A stretch of DNA of 64,000 nt, from assembly GCA_030737835.1 (NCBI GenBank), contig CM060857.1, forward strand, positions 11,543,496 through 11,607,495. The letters are read 5' to 3'. The notes beneath the pieces are model-generated. The model did no database searches and was not told where the DNA came from. It saw nothing but the letters and a program-made list of their open reading frames with translations. Source of the stretch: Acorus gramineus (taxonomy: Eukaryota > Streptophyta > Magnoliopsida > Acorales > Acoraceae). Positions 28,201 to 39,079 of this stretch are shown one piece after another; within the stretch, counting starts at the first letter, position 1, and each line of letters opens with the position of its first letter. Position numbers and translations under genes: made by a program.

Positions 28201-30457
28201 AATTTTATTTTCTTATCTTTTTCCATACCTGAAAAGATTTATATTTCTTGGACCAAATTATAATTACAATCTGAGCAGGAAGTGGTCTTTTTTCTTCTTC
28301 TTGCTAGATAAGTTATGGTCTTGTTTTCTGGGATCCAGAGCTGTCTCACAGATAGTAAGGTATTCAGAGGGAGGAGACTTGATATGCTCTTAATCTTTAA
28401 TTTTTTTGTGGGGACACAAAGTGGCCACTCTCAGCACTCGAACACAGGATTTTGTCATGTTAGCATGAACAATACAAAAAATTAACTCCTAACAAACCAA
28501 GGACCCTTAATGGACAAAAAATAACTTCTTAAGTTATAGTTTTGTTTTCTATTACTTTATTTCTTTTGGGCATTATGCTATATTTTTGCTGGATAATGTG
28601 CTCCCTAGGGGCAGAGACCATAGTGATCTCTTGTTTTTTTTAGATTTCTATGATATTTCTTTTTGCAGTACTTACAAAATCATGTATATGTAATATGTGT
28701 GATATTCATCAACTGGTAGGTCATTGGTTGATTTAGATGCTTCTTGCAGGTTCGGATGGCTGTCTTTAGTCAGCACCATGTTGATGGACTCGACTTGTCT
28801 TCAAATCCTCTTCTCTATATGATGCGCTGCTTCCCTGTGAGTTAAAAAAACTTGTTTATATTGAGTTCCACACCCCCCCCCCCCCCCCCCCCTCCCAGCC
28901 CCACACACACTATGTAAATAGCATATATAGTGAGTAGCACAATGGGAAAGTTGAACTGATATTACTAAAATGGACTGTCATCTCCACCATAGTCGCACTT
29001 AACAGGTTTCATTGATATATTTTTGTACATTTGTCTACGGAGATGGGTATGATAGTCTGGTTTCAAATATTAAGGCTACAATAGATTATAGATTAAAAGC
29101 ATGATAGAGTAAAAGCATTGTGTAGTCCTTCCTGTTCTGCAATTTGAACTGCTGCACACATGATATCTTGACTGTTGAGTGAATGTACGCTTTATGTTAG
29201 AACTATTGGATGCACACATACCAATTTGAAAAATTCCTGGAAATATTTCATGGGAAATTATTCATGTAGTGGTGACTGGAAACAATTTCAATGATCTCAT
29301 AAAAGTTCAACTCATTTTCAGGGTGTGCCTGAACAGAAACTTAGAGCTCACCTGGGTTCTTTTGGTGTTACTGGCAACCTTGCTCTTCAGCCCATGTACA
29401 CTTTGTCAGGTAGCATTTCCCATCATCATTATGTAATTACTAATTACAAAAATTATTTTAAGCAATGTTTAATGACTTGGTCGTATCTGAGGGACTTGTT
29501 TCTGATCTTCAAATATATACATATTAAAAATGGTGTAACAGAAGTCTATCCACTCCTGCTATACTAGCAACTTGACTATGAACATTGGTTTTAATTATAT
29601 ACTATTTACATCTACGAACATTAGGTAGGCGGTTTCCCTTGTAGATATATACTTCTGTGCCTCTAATATCTCCATATGTTATCTCAGGTGGTCAGAAGAG
29701 CAGAGTCGCCTTTGCAAAGATCACCTTTAAGAAGCCACATATTATTCTGCTTGATGAGCCATCAAACCATCTTGTAAGTCTAACTTGGTAGTTTGTTTCC
29801 CCTTTGAGATTCCACTGTGTTCATCGTGAATAAACCTGGGCTTTATCCTGCCAACCAAACATTAATAAAATGACTAGACTACAAATACGGTCATATTAAT
29901 TAGCTAGTGGAATATTTGGGAGTCAAACCCTCACCAAGTTTTGTAAAAAGGCAATATAATCTAACGGAGTATATGAAATGTATATATGCTCTATTACAAA
30001 TGTAACAACGTATTCATTCATCGAATATGTACTTAATAATCTTTGTAAAAGCATGTATTTCCATCAGACAATTATGTACTAAGAAAAAAAGTTTCACTGT
30101 GTGCTATTTGTAAAAGTGACGGTAGGATTGACTGGAGGATAACATTTTCATTCATAAAATACGGTTCTAACACTGAGTCTGGTGCAGGATTTGGATGCAG
30201 TCGAAGCACTTATCCAAGGACTTGTCCTGTTCCAAGGAGGGGTTCTGATGGTACGTCGTTCGTTCTGGCCATTCATCTTCATATTATCGTTGCATTAGTT
30301 CTGACATGGTATGTGCAACGTCGAATTGCAGGTTAGTCATGATGAACACTTGATATCAGGGAGCGTCGACGAGCTGTGGGTGGTGTCAGAGGGTCGGGTG
30401 ACTCCATTCTCGGGGACATTCCAGGACTATAAGAAGAAATTGAAATCTTCCTCTTGA
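18219..30457 (+). CDS. ABCF3: ABC transporter F family member 3 (GCN20-type)
   Basis: Soluble twin-ATPase protein of the ABCF/GCN20 group; relatives act at the ribosome in translation control and the GCN2 response. Exons: 18219-18422, 18530-18745, 19253-19445, 19998-20206, 20332-20490, 20618-20746, 20817-20918, 21045-21191, 22382-22444, 22773-22819, 23003-23062, 26393-26475, 27292-27386, 28750-28836, 29322-29409, 29688-29773, 30188-30250, 30332-30457. All junctions fit in phase and give 718 residues, close to other plant ABCF3 proteins. First ATPase: Walker A GRNGTGKT (208-215), signature TFSGGW (342-347), Walker B ILLLDEPT (363-370). Second: GPNGIGKST (540-548), LSGGQ (626-630), IILLDEPS (646-653). 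There are no membrane segments. The gene spans 12 kb because of repeat-filled introns. Confidence 0.96.
21992..22006 (+). repeat. G15 homopolymer in ABCF3 intron 8
   Basis: Fifteen consecutive G on the coding strand, between exons 8 and 9. A (TA)n microsatellite follows at 22263-22291. Confidence 0.9.
22263..22291. repeat. (TA)n microsatellite
   Basis: About fourteen TA units in ABCF3 intron 8, 90 bp before exon 9. Confidence 0.9.
23275..23560. mobile_element. Foldback MITE fragment in ABCF3 intron 11
   Basis: Repeated CATATAACCCCCTGA-type text, the same wording as one arm of the foldback elements at 56105-56650 and 60769-61280. Only one arm is clear here, so this is a truncated or diverged member. 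Confidence 0.5.
23761..24110 (+). repeat. 175-bp tandem duplication
   Basis: Two head-to-tail copies, 23761-23935 and 23936-24110, differ at only a few positions (for example ATGTGG against ATGAGG). The near-identity implies a recent event. It lies within ABCF3 intron 11. Confidence 0.95.
24690..25695 (+). pseudogene. LINE reverse transcriptase remnant
   Basis: Broken plus-strand frames match the C-terminal half of plant non-LTR reverse transcriptases in order: a YDG-SSVRT block (about 24740), a [12 protein letters not shown] block (about 24820), a [11 protein letters not shown] block near 24912 where the catalytic FADD box should be, then [19 protein letters not shown] (about 25350), WFGRV and [10 protein letters not shown] (about 25420-25480), and a tail near 25625. 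Stops and frameshifts interrupt it throughout, so it is inactive. It lies in intron 11 of ABCF3 in the same orientation. Confidence 0.75.
28873..28892 (+). repeat. C20 homopolymer in ABCF3 intron 14
   Basis: Twenty consecutive C, 37 bp downstream of the exon 14 donor. The length is likely to vary and to be read poorly by sequencing. Confidence 0.9.
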
Positions 30458-30764
30458 AATGTTTTTTTTATCATGTGGGAATAATAAGTGATGTATCACT
30501 TTCATGCATTTTATGTCCAAACTTGGAGCAGCAATTCAACGAAAATCAATGTAGGCCATGGAATACAAGCTCAGTAAAATCATCAATATATTTGAATAGA
30601 CTCCATATTGACTCAACAGGGAATTTTTTTTTTTTGAAAACATGGTGGGCATGTGCCCCGATATTATTAAACTCAAAAGAAGATCTTGTAATCTCTGGTA
30701 TGTTGAAGTCGGGCTGGCTGACCAATCATTTGTTCTAAACAGTTCATAAATCAATCCAGACTGA

Positions 30765-31185
30765 GAAAAGGGGGAAATTAATTACGGGTCTTCTGAGAAC
30801 CCTTGAATTAATTTTAAGTCCTTGAAACATCTATGTTTATTTTTAGGTCTCCGGATGAGGGTATCTTTTATCATTTTTTTTAATTTTGCCCATCTTTATG
30901 TCCTCCCCTCCCCCTCCCATCCACACAAACAACCAAACATTCTCTTTACACGCATCAAATTTTATGATGAACACAATAATTTTTCATCGTAACATAATAT
31001 AATGATATTATAATAAAAAAATTAACAATGTATATAACTCATAAGTAAAATATATAGATTTGTTAACAGTGTACAAACAGACTAAAAAATAATACACAAT
31101 GGGATCTAAAGATCTAAAAATAATTTCAAATATTTTATAGTGTATAGACTTAAAAATAATTCAAGTTCCGAAAGACCCAGGATTA
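30765..31185. mobile_element. Foldback MITE beside tRNA-Gly
   Basis: Left text TTGAATTAATTTTAAGTCC and the complement of the right text (TTGAATTATTTTTAAGTC) form inverted arms around an AT-rich core. One arm of the same element recurs at about 36230-36310, next to the other tRNA-Gly gene. The C-rich and A-rich edge near 31185-31210 makes the right limit approximate. Confidence 0.5.
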
Positions 31186-31261
31186 ACCCCCGCCCCAAAA
31201 AAAAAAAAAAAGTGTTTTAACCCGAATTCATGCAAGTAAAAAAAAAACAAAAGCACATAAA

Positions 31262-31332
31262 TGCGCATCCAGGGAATCGAACCCTGGTCAGTACCGTGGG
31301 AGGGTACTATGATACCACTACACCAGATGCGC
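31262..31332 (-). tRNA. trnG-CCC: tRNA-Gly(CCC)
   Basis: A 71-nt cloverleaf on the minus strand: acceptor arms GCGCATC and GATGCGC, discriminator A, D arm with GTAGTGGTA, anticodon arm GTACC / loop CTCCCAC / GGTAC, and T loop GTTCGATTC. The anticodon is CCC. It has no intron. It is identical in sequence to the tRNA at 36096-36166, and about 130 bp of 3' flank is also shared. Confidence 0.95.
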
Positions 31333-34265
31333 TTTCATTTGGTAGGGTTTACATTTAATAATTCATATATGTTTAACAAGCAAACCACTATTCCATCCTC
31401 CCCATAGGGGTAACAGTTCTCCCGGCCATTGTTACAAAATTGGTACGACAAATGTCTTGTTGAATATCTTACATTTACATTTATAAATCATACATAATGA
31501 GTATAATACAATTACAAAGATAATTTTCTAGATGTAATTTGTCATTACTATGAAAAATACATGCAAAATTTCTATGTTTAGTGTGAATGTAACGTAATAA
31601 TTGAGATTAATATATCATCCAAACTAAATGGATGTATTAAACGCAAAATTCAATGCACAAAAATTTGATCAGCTGATAGCTAAAGGAGACATCCAATAAG
31701 AGTATTTTTCATAACATTTGGGAAAATATGGAGTACATTCAGAAAAGATTGGAATACTTTAAAGTATCAATTCTGCAGATCTGTTACTTTGGTTTTTGCA
31801 ACCCTTTCTTTTCCTGAATTATGTGAGCATCAAGCAAAATTGACTTACTTTAAATAAATTTAAAGCAGAAAGAAATGGAGACACAAAAAAGAAGATGCAG
31901 TTTCTAAGCGCTTTCGATTTTCAAAGAGAATCTCTTTAGTGGCTTGCGGAAGGCGATGTAGAAGCTATTGAGGAAGAGAGACATCTTCAACTCAGCTAGG
32001 GTGAAACACACACATTGTTCCCTGACCATTAGAGGTCCATGAAAGAGCCTGCTCGTGATGTTTTATGATTCAAAGTGTTCTTAATCCAGAAGAGAAGCAC
32101 ATATGAAAGATCAACAACATGAGTAGAGCCCAAGATTACTTCAAAAGTTCACATTCTGCCAACTAAATGGTGCAGCAAACTTAATCCAACCGACAAAGAA
32201 AAACTTATGCATCTAATATATATTGCCTTTCCCACAAACTCAAGAACTTCTTGTCCACATCCCTAACTCACTGGTCTACCATCACAATATACTTCCCCTC
32301 CAAGTTACAATTGAGTTATTCACATCTAGTAGATATCAGAAATTCCCGCTTCCGCATATAAGACTAAGTAAATAGCTTGTACATCTCAATCAAAGGAAAA
32401 ACTGAACATAATAAAAGACATACACGGTACTTAAGTACAATTTTTATAGTGGTGAAAAAGGCAAGCTCTATTTCTCCTCAGTCACTCTTACAGTACGCTG
32501 TACATATTCATCCATAAAAAGAGACAGATGATTGTGCAATGCTCGTTTTCTGCATCAAACTCTTGTAAAATGGGGTATCTAGCATGAAGAACTATGATCC
32601 TATGATCACTAATAAATTTCCACAGAGAAAACATAATCCATGATGGATATTCATTTTGGTTAATTTTTATTCTATCACACTTTAAGTAATAGTTTTGGTG
32701 ACACACCTTCACAATAAATCATCAATTTATACTCCAACATGGTCATATCATGTATAGAACAAGGGTGCATGTAATGTGGATACTGAGAAAAGGGCACACT
32801 TTCAGATGCCACCAAGGAGAAAAAAAAGTAATCATCCAATCTCTATACACAAGCTCTTCCCAGTGTTGCTGCTTGCTGCATCTTTCTAAGATAAGATGCG
32901 TACATGCACTTAACTGGCCAGAGCTTAATATATTCCAGTCAGCTAGCAGGCTTGGAGAGATGGGCTGAGCATTTAACTACTGACACAACAAATCTCACTG
33001 TCCTCAGATCCAATTCATGGGTCAAATAGGTAATCATAAAGCAATCAGTTACCTGATCAGTTTGTGATAACCTTTTTGTAAGGATTCTAGTTTCTACCAC
33101 CGCCTTTTATTATAAAACGTAATAATTTCTAGGACAATCAGATACAAGTAGGAACAGGGTTAAATGATTTAATTGCTCTCGAGAGGTTCAATTTAATAAG
33201 AGAAAAGTCACATATGTTCAAAAGTTGGGCTATCATGTTGGATGAATACTAGATTTTAGACTTAGTTTGAACTACAGTCTACAATAAACTCGTCCGTCAA
33301 ACAAATCATAATACCAGATGACAGTCGTTTCATAAACATATTTGGACTATTAAATCCACCAGAAACTCTGGGACAATCACAATTTGATAAAGAAACAACA
33401 TTTATACAGAGTTACAAACCTCATTTACCGAGAAAATGATCGGTGGGCAAAATATCATCACTACTGAAGAATCTGCTAAAAACGAAGCTTTGGTTCATAT
33501 GGAATTGTTGTATAAATTGTTAAAAGCTAATTTTATTGAAGGCCCTAAGGTCATGTGCTTCTCTATACCTTCCCCTTGTCTAAATCATTCGCTATCTTCC
33601 TACAATCATACATATCTCGTATTCTCTTTGTGATGCAATAGGCAATAGCCAAATGAAAGATTTCCCTACAACATATGCAACTTGTCTTCAAAAAGAAACA
33701 AAAAACAGTACTTCGCCTTCTAAAATCCTTAAAAAAACATCAAAATTAAACAAAAGAAAACAATATAAAGGTATGCATTTTGTGGATTCTTTCAAATGTT
33801 TCATATTCATGCAATATATTCCTTCCATTTCTAAATGGTTTCTTCAATGGTACCCAAAAACCAAAGATGGGAGAACAATTAAACAAGATTCTGATCCATC
33901 TCCCAAAACAAAAACATTTTCTAAAAAGACAGGCTGAATTGAGTGATTTTCAAGATTTCCCTTCATTAAATAAAGAATAAATCAATATCACAATTAAAAA
34001 AAAAAAAAAAACACCAAACGCATTGAATTTTACAATCAACTCTTCTGATTCCAAAACAACATCAGATGTCACAATCACATGTCGAAACACATTTAACACA
34101 TCAAATCCATCCCAAACAACCAACAAACCCATTCAAATTACTCCCCGAAACTATATATCTACAAAAGAGAAAATAAAAAAATGAACAACAGAAACCAAAA
34201 CAATTACAACGAACAGATTCCGAGGCAACAGAGGCAAACCGATCACAACGGAGGAGAGACGAGAC
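31333..34265. other. Intergenic, no gene supported
   Basis: AT-rich DNA with several 60-95 codon ORFs of no recognisable content. On the minus strand a short peptide-like stretch ends at a stop near 31905 (ELKMSLFLNSFYIAFRKPL), but I find no start, splice partner or family for it. Positions about 33990-34010 are an A tract. Confidence 0.5.
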
Positions 34266-34526
34266 TCATACGGCGGTGGAGATCTTCCCGAGGCCGGCGG
34301 CGCCGTCCTGGCCGTTGACCGCCTCGGAGGGGACATCGTGGACGGTCGGTTTCGTGAGCATCAACGGGCGGTCCTTCGCCTCCTCCTCGTCTTCGAAGTC
34401 GGTGGTGCTCAGGTTTATGCAGGAGCACCTCTCGAGGGAGGCGAAGAAGGCCGAGGCCACGCTCGTCCCCACCCAGTTCGCCATGCGGTCGAGCTTATCG
34501 CACGTCAGGAAGCCGCAGTTCTCCAT
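34266..34526 (-). CDS. Conserved small plant protein, function unknown
   Basis: An intronless frame of 86 residues, starting [20 protein letters not shown] and ending GLGKISTAV. The N-terminal half (about 1-42) is compact, with a small-residue helix [14 protein letters not shown] followed by RCSC. The second half is acidic, then Pro/Gly-rich ([13 protein letters not shown]). I believe similar short proteins occur across flowering plants, but I cannot name a function. A 5' leader with a CT repeat (34595-34620 on the plus strand) precedes the ATG, as in the other genes here. The composition is much richer in GC than the flanks, which supports real coding. It has no signal peptide. Confidence 0.7.
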   Translation of the reverse strand: MENCGFLTCDKLDRMANWVGTSVASAFFASLERCSCINLSTTDFEDEEEAKDRPLMLTKPTVHDVPSEAVNGQDGAAGLGKISTAV

Positions 34527-34596
34527 CCTCGACCGTCCGATCGGGTCGATTCGCTCGATATCCTTCGTTCGATCGAAAGGGAGAGAAAACCCTAAA

Positions 34597-34620
34597 AGAG
34601 AGAGAGAGAGAGAGAGAGAG
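34597..34620. repeat. (GA)n microsatellite in leader of the small gene
   Basis: About twelve GA units (CT on the coding strand), 70 bp before the start codon at 34526. CT-rich leaders are common in plant promoters. Confidence 0.85.
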
Positions 34621-34639
34621 AATTAATGGTGAACGTGAC

Positions 34640-35600
34640 AACCGATTTTGGTTTCAAAATGGGGTTTGAATGGAACGAACGAACGAGGGCAGTTTAGTCA
34701 TTGTATCGGTGGAGGCGATGTTTGCAATGAAGACCAGTGATGATGTCACCGGCGGTGAGAATAACATAGAGTGAACGTGTATTTTAACCGTACGATCTAA
34801 GTGTGATCTTCTGAGAATGGCTAGTGATTTTTTTATCTGGTTACCTTGGGAGAATATGATTTTGGTTGCGTTTGGTTCTGTATTTGACCAGCGGGCCTGT
34901 CAGGGCTATTTACGTCATTTTACAGAAATTTGGACAAAGGGACTGAACGACTAAACGATGATTGAGCGATGTGGACCGTCGATGGGTGCTTACATATGGA
35001 ACTGCTGACGTGGTATTTGAAAGGATTGGCTGGATTCGGAGGTGACACGTTCCGAAATGTGAAAAATAACGTGTCATTTTTAGGTAAGTTCACAATATTT
35101 TAGTTAAAAAATGAATAAGAAATTGGGTAATCACACTTCTTATAGAAGTTGTGTTAATTATAGTGTCACTTTTTATTGTAGTCAAGATTTTTATAAAGGA
35201 AGATCTAATGTGACTTATGTAAATATATTCTAAAGTTATATTATTATATATATATTTTTAATTTCAATAGCTTATATTAAAAAATGAATATGTATAAAAT
35301 AAAATAAATGCATTCACACAAAACATATCACTGAATAATTCTAAAAGATAATTATTATATTTTAAAACAATATGTCAAATTTCACATTGATGATTCACAA
35401 AAAAAATTAACAATACATAAATAAAAATTATGTTTTTTAAAGAGGTTTGACAATTCCAAAAAATAAAAATTAGGGTTTTTTTTAGACATAGAGATTGATA
35501 TTAGGAACAATTGATACACTAAAAAAGAAACAAAAAGTCAAAAATTTAAGTTTTTCAAGATGCCGATCAGTGGGATCTGTAACTGTGTGCCGACTGCCGA
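34640..35600. other. Intergenic, nothing recognised
   Basis: Upstream flank of the small gene followed by AT-rich sequence with no coding or repeat structure that I can define. Confidence 0.5.
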
Positions 35601-35826
35601 CTATAGCTCTGTTGGTTTTTTTTTTTTTTTTTTTTGTGGAGGTGAGGGGGATGATTAATTGTAAAAGAAAGAGTGATTGGTGAGGCCGATGAGGGATTAA
35701 GACCAAAGAGCATATGTCTATAGCTCTGTTGGTTTTTTTTTTTTTGTGGAGGTGAGGGGGATGATTAATTGTAAAAGAAAGAGTGATTGGTGAGGCCGAT
35801 GAGGGATTAAGACCAAAGAGCATATG
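35601..35826 (+). repeat. Tandem duplication, unit about 110-117 bp
   Basis: Two adjacent copies (35601-35717 and 35718-35826) starting CTATAGCTCTGTTGG and ending AAAGAGCATATG. They are identical apart from the length of an internal T tract (about 22 against 13). Confidence 0.95.
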
Positions 35827-36095
35827 TGGATTAATCAAGAGGTATCATGGCCTCATGGTAGTTTCTTTTTTATTTTTTTTATTGCCTGATTTTGCATGGT
35901 GGGCTGGCTGCTGTCCATGGTAAAGTTGAGTATGATTGAACAATTTTAATAAGATAAAAGAGAGAATTTTTTCTTTAAATTTAAGAGATGTAATTTATTT
36001 ACAATTCTATTGAGACCTCAACCTGGAAGAATGAAACTAAACGGCTTTGGAATTTAATAGAATTATAAAATTTAGAGATAAGCTTATCAACAAAA

Positions 36096-36166
36096 GCGCA
36101 TCTGGTGTAGTGGTATCATAGTACCCTCCCACGGTACTGACCAGGGTTCGATTCCCTGGATGCGCA
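36096..36166 (+). tRNA. trnG-CCC: tRNA-Gly(CCC)
   Basis: The 71-nt sequence is identical to the gene at 31262-31332, with an intact cloverleaf, anticodon CCC (36127-36129) and an intact T-loop GTTCGAT. A T run follows the gene (36170-36181), suitable for Pol III termination. It forms an inverted duplication with the other copy, 4.8 kb away. Confidence 0.95.
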
Positions 36167-36318
36167 TTTATGTTTTTTTTTTCTTCCCTTATATGAATTC
36201 GGGTTAAAACGTTTTTTGTTTTTGTTTTTGGGGGAATCAATTTTGGGTCCTTGGAGGACTTGAATTATATTTAGGTCTCTAAAATATTTGAAGCTATTTA
36301 GGTCTCTACCAATTGAAA

Positions 36319-36389
36319 GCGCATTTGGTGTTGTGGTATCATAGTAGCCTCCCACGTTGTCGACCAGGGTTAGATTCCCTGAATGCGCA
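36319..36389 (+). pseudogene. Decayed tRNA-Gly(CCC) copy
   Basis: The same 71-nt frame with the acceptor ends kept (GCGCATT and GAATGCGCA). The B box is broken (GTTAGAT for GTTCGAT) and the anticodon stem mispairs (GTAGC against GTTGT). It lies 152 bp after the intact tRNA in direct orientation, so it is an older local duplicate that is unlikely to be functional. Confidence 0.85.
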
Positions 36390-36448
36390 ATTTATTTACT
36401 TTTTTATTTTTTTTTGTGTTCAATTTTGTACAAAAAATAAATAAATAA

Positions 36449-36714
36449 GGGTTTTTTATTTTTTAATCCTAAAAAACTATATGATTTAGTGATCGATCAT
36501 TCACTTCTTCATATTTCAGTTTAAGTCTCTAAATTTAAATGGTATGTTTCTTATTAGTTCTTGGGAGGGACCTATCCCTAAATTTTTTTATTTTCTTTTT
36601 AGTATCTGGGAGGGACTAAAAGGAACATATCCTTTAAATCTAAGGACTTAAACTGAAATATGAAGAAGTGAGGGATCGATCATTAAATCATATAGTTTAT
36701 AGAAACTTAAAAAA
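36449..36714. mobile_element. Foldback MITE, copy 2
   Basis: Palindromic arms (AAACTATATGATTTAGTG against CATTAAATCATATAGTTT) and GGGTTTTTTATTTT ends match the element at 10019-10248. The centre contains a repeated TGGGAGGGAC word. Confidence 0.65.
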
Positions 36715-36719
36715 GTTTC

Positions 36720-37190
36720 ATAAAGAGAGTCAGTCCTGTCTGAGACAAGGTTTAGGCATAACGAGCTTCACCTGCCATACCTCTCATACGACTTAAACAA
36801 CCATAGCTATCCTCCCCCATGACTGAGACTGGAACTTCCCTTCGGTCGCCTCGCTCTAATCTTAAGGCTTCCATGGTCTACCCAAGGACGTGACTTAGCC
36901 CATAACTTTGTACCAGTAGAATAAGAATCCTAGGTATGACACGAAGCGACTAGTAAGGGAGGTGGTCGCAGGGAAGAGCAACCATTGTAGTAGTAAGTAT
37001 GTCCTTCATTCTTAAGGGCGTATGCCTACCATTTCATAAAAAAAAAAAGTATGACCTTCATTTTGTTTTTTTTTCCCTCGAGACTTGTAGTTTTCATTCC
37101 ATGAGGAGAGCTAGTTCCATGTGAGACAAAGTTTAATCTTAAAGAGCTTCACCCGCCTTACCTCCCATACGACTAAACGACTATAGCTAT
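36720..37190. repeat. Dispersed repeat, unit shared with 39897-40043
   Basis: About 140 bp (36800-36940), with words such as TTTGTACCAGTA and CCATGGTCTACCCAAGG, recur at 39897-40043. A shorter partial copy of the preceding part (GAGACAA...AGCTTCACC...CATACGACT) lies at 37110-37185. This is probably retrotransposon-derived, but I cannot assign the family. Confidence 0.5.
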
Positions 37191-37267
37191 GTTGGTTTTT
37201 TAAAGAATTTTTCAAAAAAAATAAAGTTTTAAAATTATATATTTGGTATAAAAATATATATTAATAT

Positions 37268-39070
37268 CAATAATGATTTTTGGACCCCAATTGATAGACT
37301 CCATCCCAAGCCCCATGACTGAATTTTCCACTTTACCCTTTCCATCTAACTCGAGTGAATTTTACCATAACAGATCCCTTAAATCACAAGGTGGTTACGA
37401 TTTGGTTTATTCTTTCTTTTTTTAAAAGCAATCAATTCAATTGGATGTCATTGTTTACACGAATTACAAATTTCAATTTAGATTGATAAGTGGAAAAGAA
37501 AACAAAAACTCAAATTTCAATTTTGTGGGGATTAGAGGAGAAGAAAACAATTACTCGATTTATTTTTTCTATTTGCGACCTGTTTGTGATGCAATCAATG
37601 GCGATTTAGGCTATTTCGATTTGAATAAAACAATATTGATCTGAATCGAGAAAGTTTGATCTTTTACATTCCTTTTTAAATCCTCATATACATTTTTTAG
37701 ATCGGATTCCTTAATTTAAATTCAGATATATGGCCACTATATCTGGATTTTATATGCACTTTGTGTGTAGGTACGATTTTTATAATCGTTTTTTTGTGTA
37801 TGTGTATAATTATGTATATTGAGTCGTTCAACATATTTTAGCCTTGCATAATCATTTTTCAACTTATTTACATTTGTCTAATGTAAAGTTGTTAATGATG
37901 ATTCCAGATACACGTGTATTTGAATAATTTATCCAACCCAATTTGCTGTTTATTATGTTTGTTCTAATGGATTTGATTAATGTGTATCTGAATAATATTT
38001 AATTTTTTTTTTCATATATATTTAAAGATTTTTATTAATCATATAAGCAATGCCTCATTAGCATGTAGACCATAATTGTTTCATATGAATTTCAGATACA
38101 CAATTGTATCTTAATATTGTGTTTAAAATTTGTATCTGAAATTTTTTAGATACATGTGTATCTGAAAAAACTAATATAGGACTGTATCCAAATCTGTATA
38201 TGTATTTGAAAAAACTAATATACTTGTCTGTATCTGAAATTCTAATATATTCATCTATACTTATAGTTATATCTGAAACAAAATAGAGGTAGAGGTCGGA
38301 GGAGGTAAAGGCCGGAGGAGGGCACGAAAGGTAGCCGATCCACCTCTCATATGATAGAGGGCGACGAGAGAAATCCAAGGGTGATGATACCGATCGCCGG
38401 ATATGAGGAGGTCGGCTGTAATGAATTTTTGAAGTGGCGGATGACTTATGAGAATAAAAAAAAAATTTCAAAGAGAGAGCTAGGATGTGGTTATAATTAA
38501 TGAGGAATTTTTTTTTTGGAGTGAGAAACTCAAATATTAAGGATAGGGGTGGTAAATGAGCTGAATGAGCCAAGCTTTGACATGTTCAACGAGCCGAGCC
38601 GAGCTCACGAGCCTCAACGAGCCTGTTGTTCTTCTTTATTTTAAGGTTTTTAGGGGTTAAAATTTTTTTTAGCCTAAATGAAGCAAGTTCATGAGCCTAA
38701 ACGAACATAACTTTGTATTAATTTAATGTTTTGATTTTACAAAGGAGTTGAGTTAAGTTTCAACTAAGTTTTTATAACACAAACGAGCCGAGTTTGAACA
38801 CAAAATGAAGCTTGATCCACGTCCGGAGCCTAACCGAGCTTTAAAAATTGTTCAAGCTCACTCATTTATCTAATTGAACAAGCATGAACGAGCTCAAACC
38901 GAGCCGAGCCAGAGCGGCTTGGTTCGTTTACCAACCCTAATTAAGGAAGGGTAGTATTGACTTTGCTTTTTTTACCTTTTTAAAAAGTCAAACAGAGAAC
39001 CAATCATGTAACGACACCTATTGGGGCTTTTCAATGGGGTTTAAATTTTGTGGCCCATGTAGCAAGACCC
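37268..39070 (-). mobile_element. Mutator-like element, copy 2, with nested hAT
   Basis: The same element as 2498-4000 in reverse orientation. The flanks are a perfect 9-bp repeat TATTAATAT at 37259-37267 and 39071-39079. The right end is the complement of GGGTCTTGCTACATGG. A 396-bp hAT MITE (38544-38939) interrupts it; without that insert and its duplication the element is about 1.4 kb, the size of copy 1. The GC-richer block of copy 1 is kept at about 38325-38440. The 171-codon minus-strand ORF inside it is not conserved as an ORF in copy 1. Confidence 0.7.
38544..38939. mobile_element. Non-autonomous hAT element (396 bp), nested
   Basis: The ends TAGGGGTGGTAAATGAGC and GTTTACCAACCCTA are inverted repeats. 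The flanks are a perfect 8-bp duplication ATTAAGGA (38536-38543 and 38940-38947). It is the same family as 10733-11131 and is inserted in the Mutator-like element, so it is younger than that insertion. Confidence 0.9.
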
Positions 39071-39079
39071 TATTAATAT

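Noticed and set aside
31880..32080. Minus-strand peptide-like stretch ELKMSLFLNSFYIAFRKPL
   Set aside because: No start, no splice partner and no recognised family; may be chance.
38058..38573. 171-codon minus-strand ORF
   Set aside because: Lies in the Mutator-like element and runs into the nested hAT insert; not kept open in copy 1.
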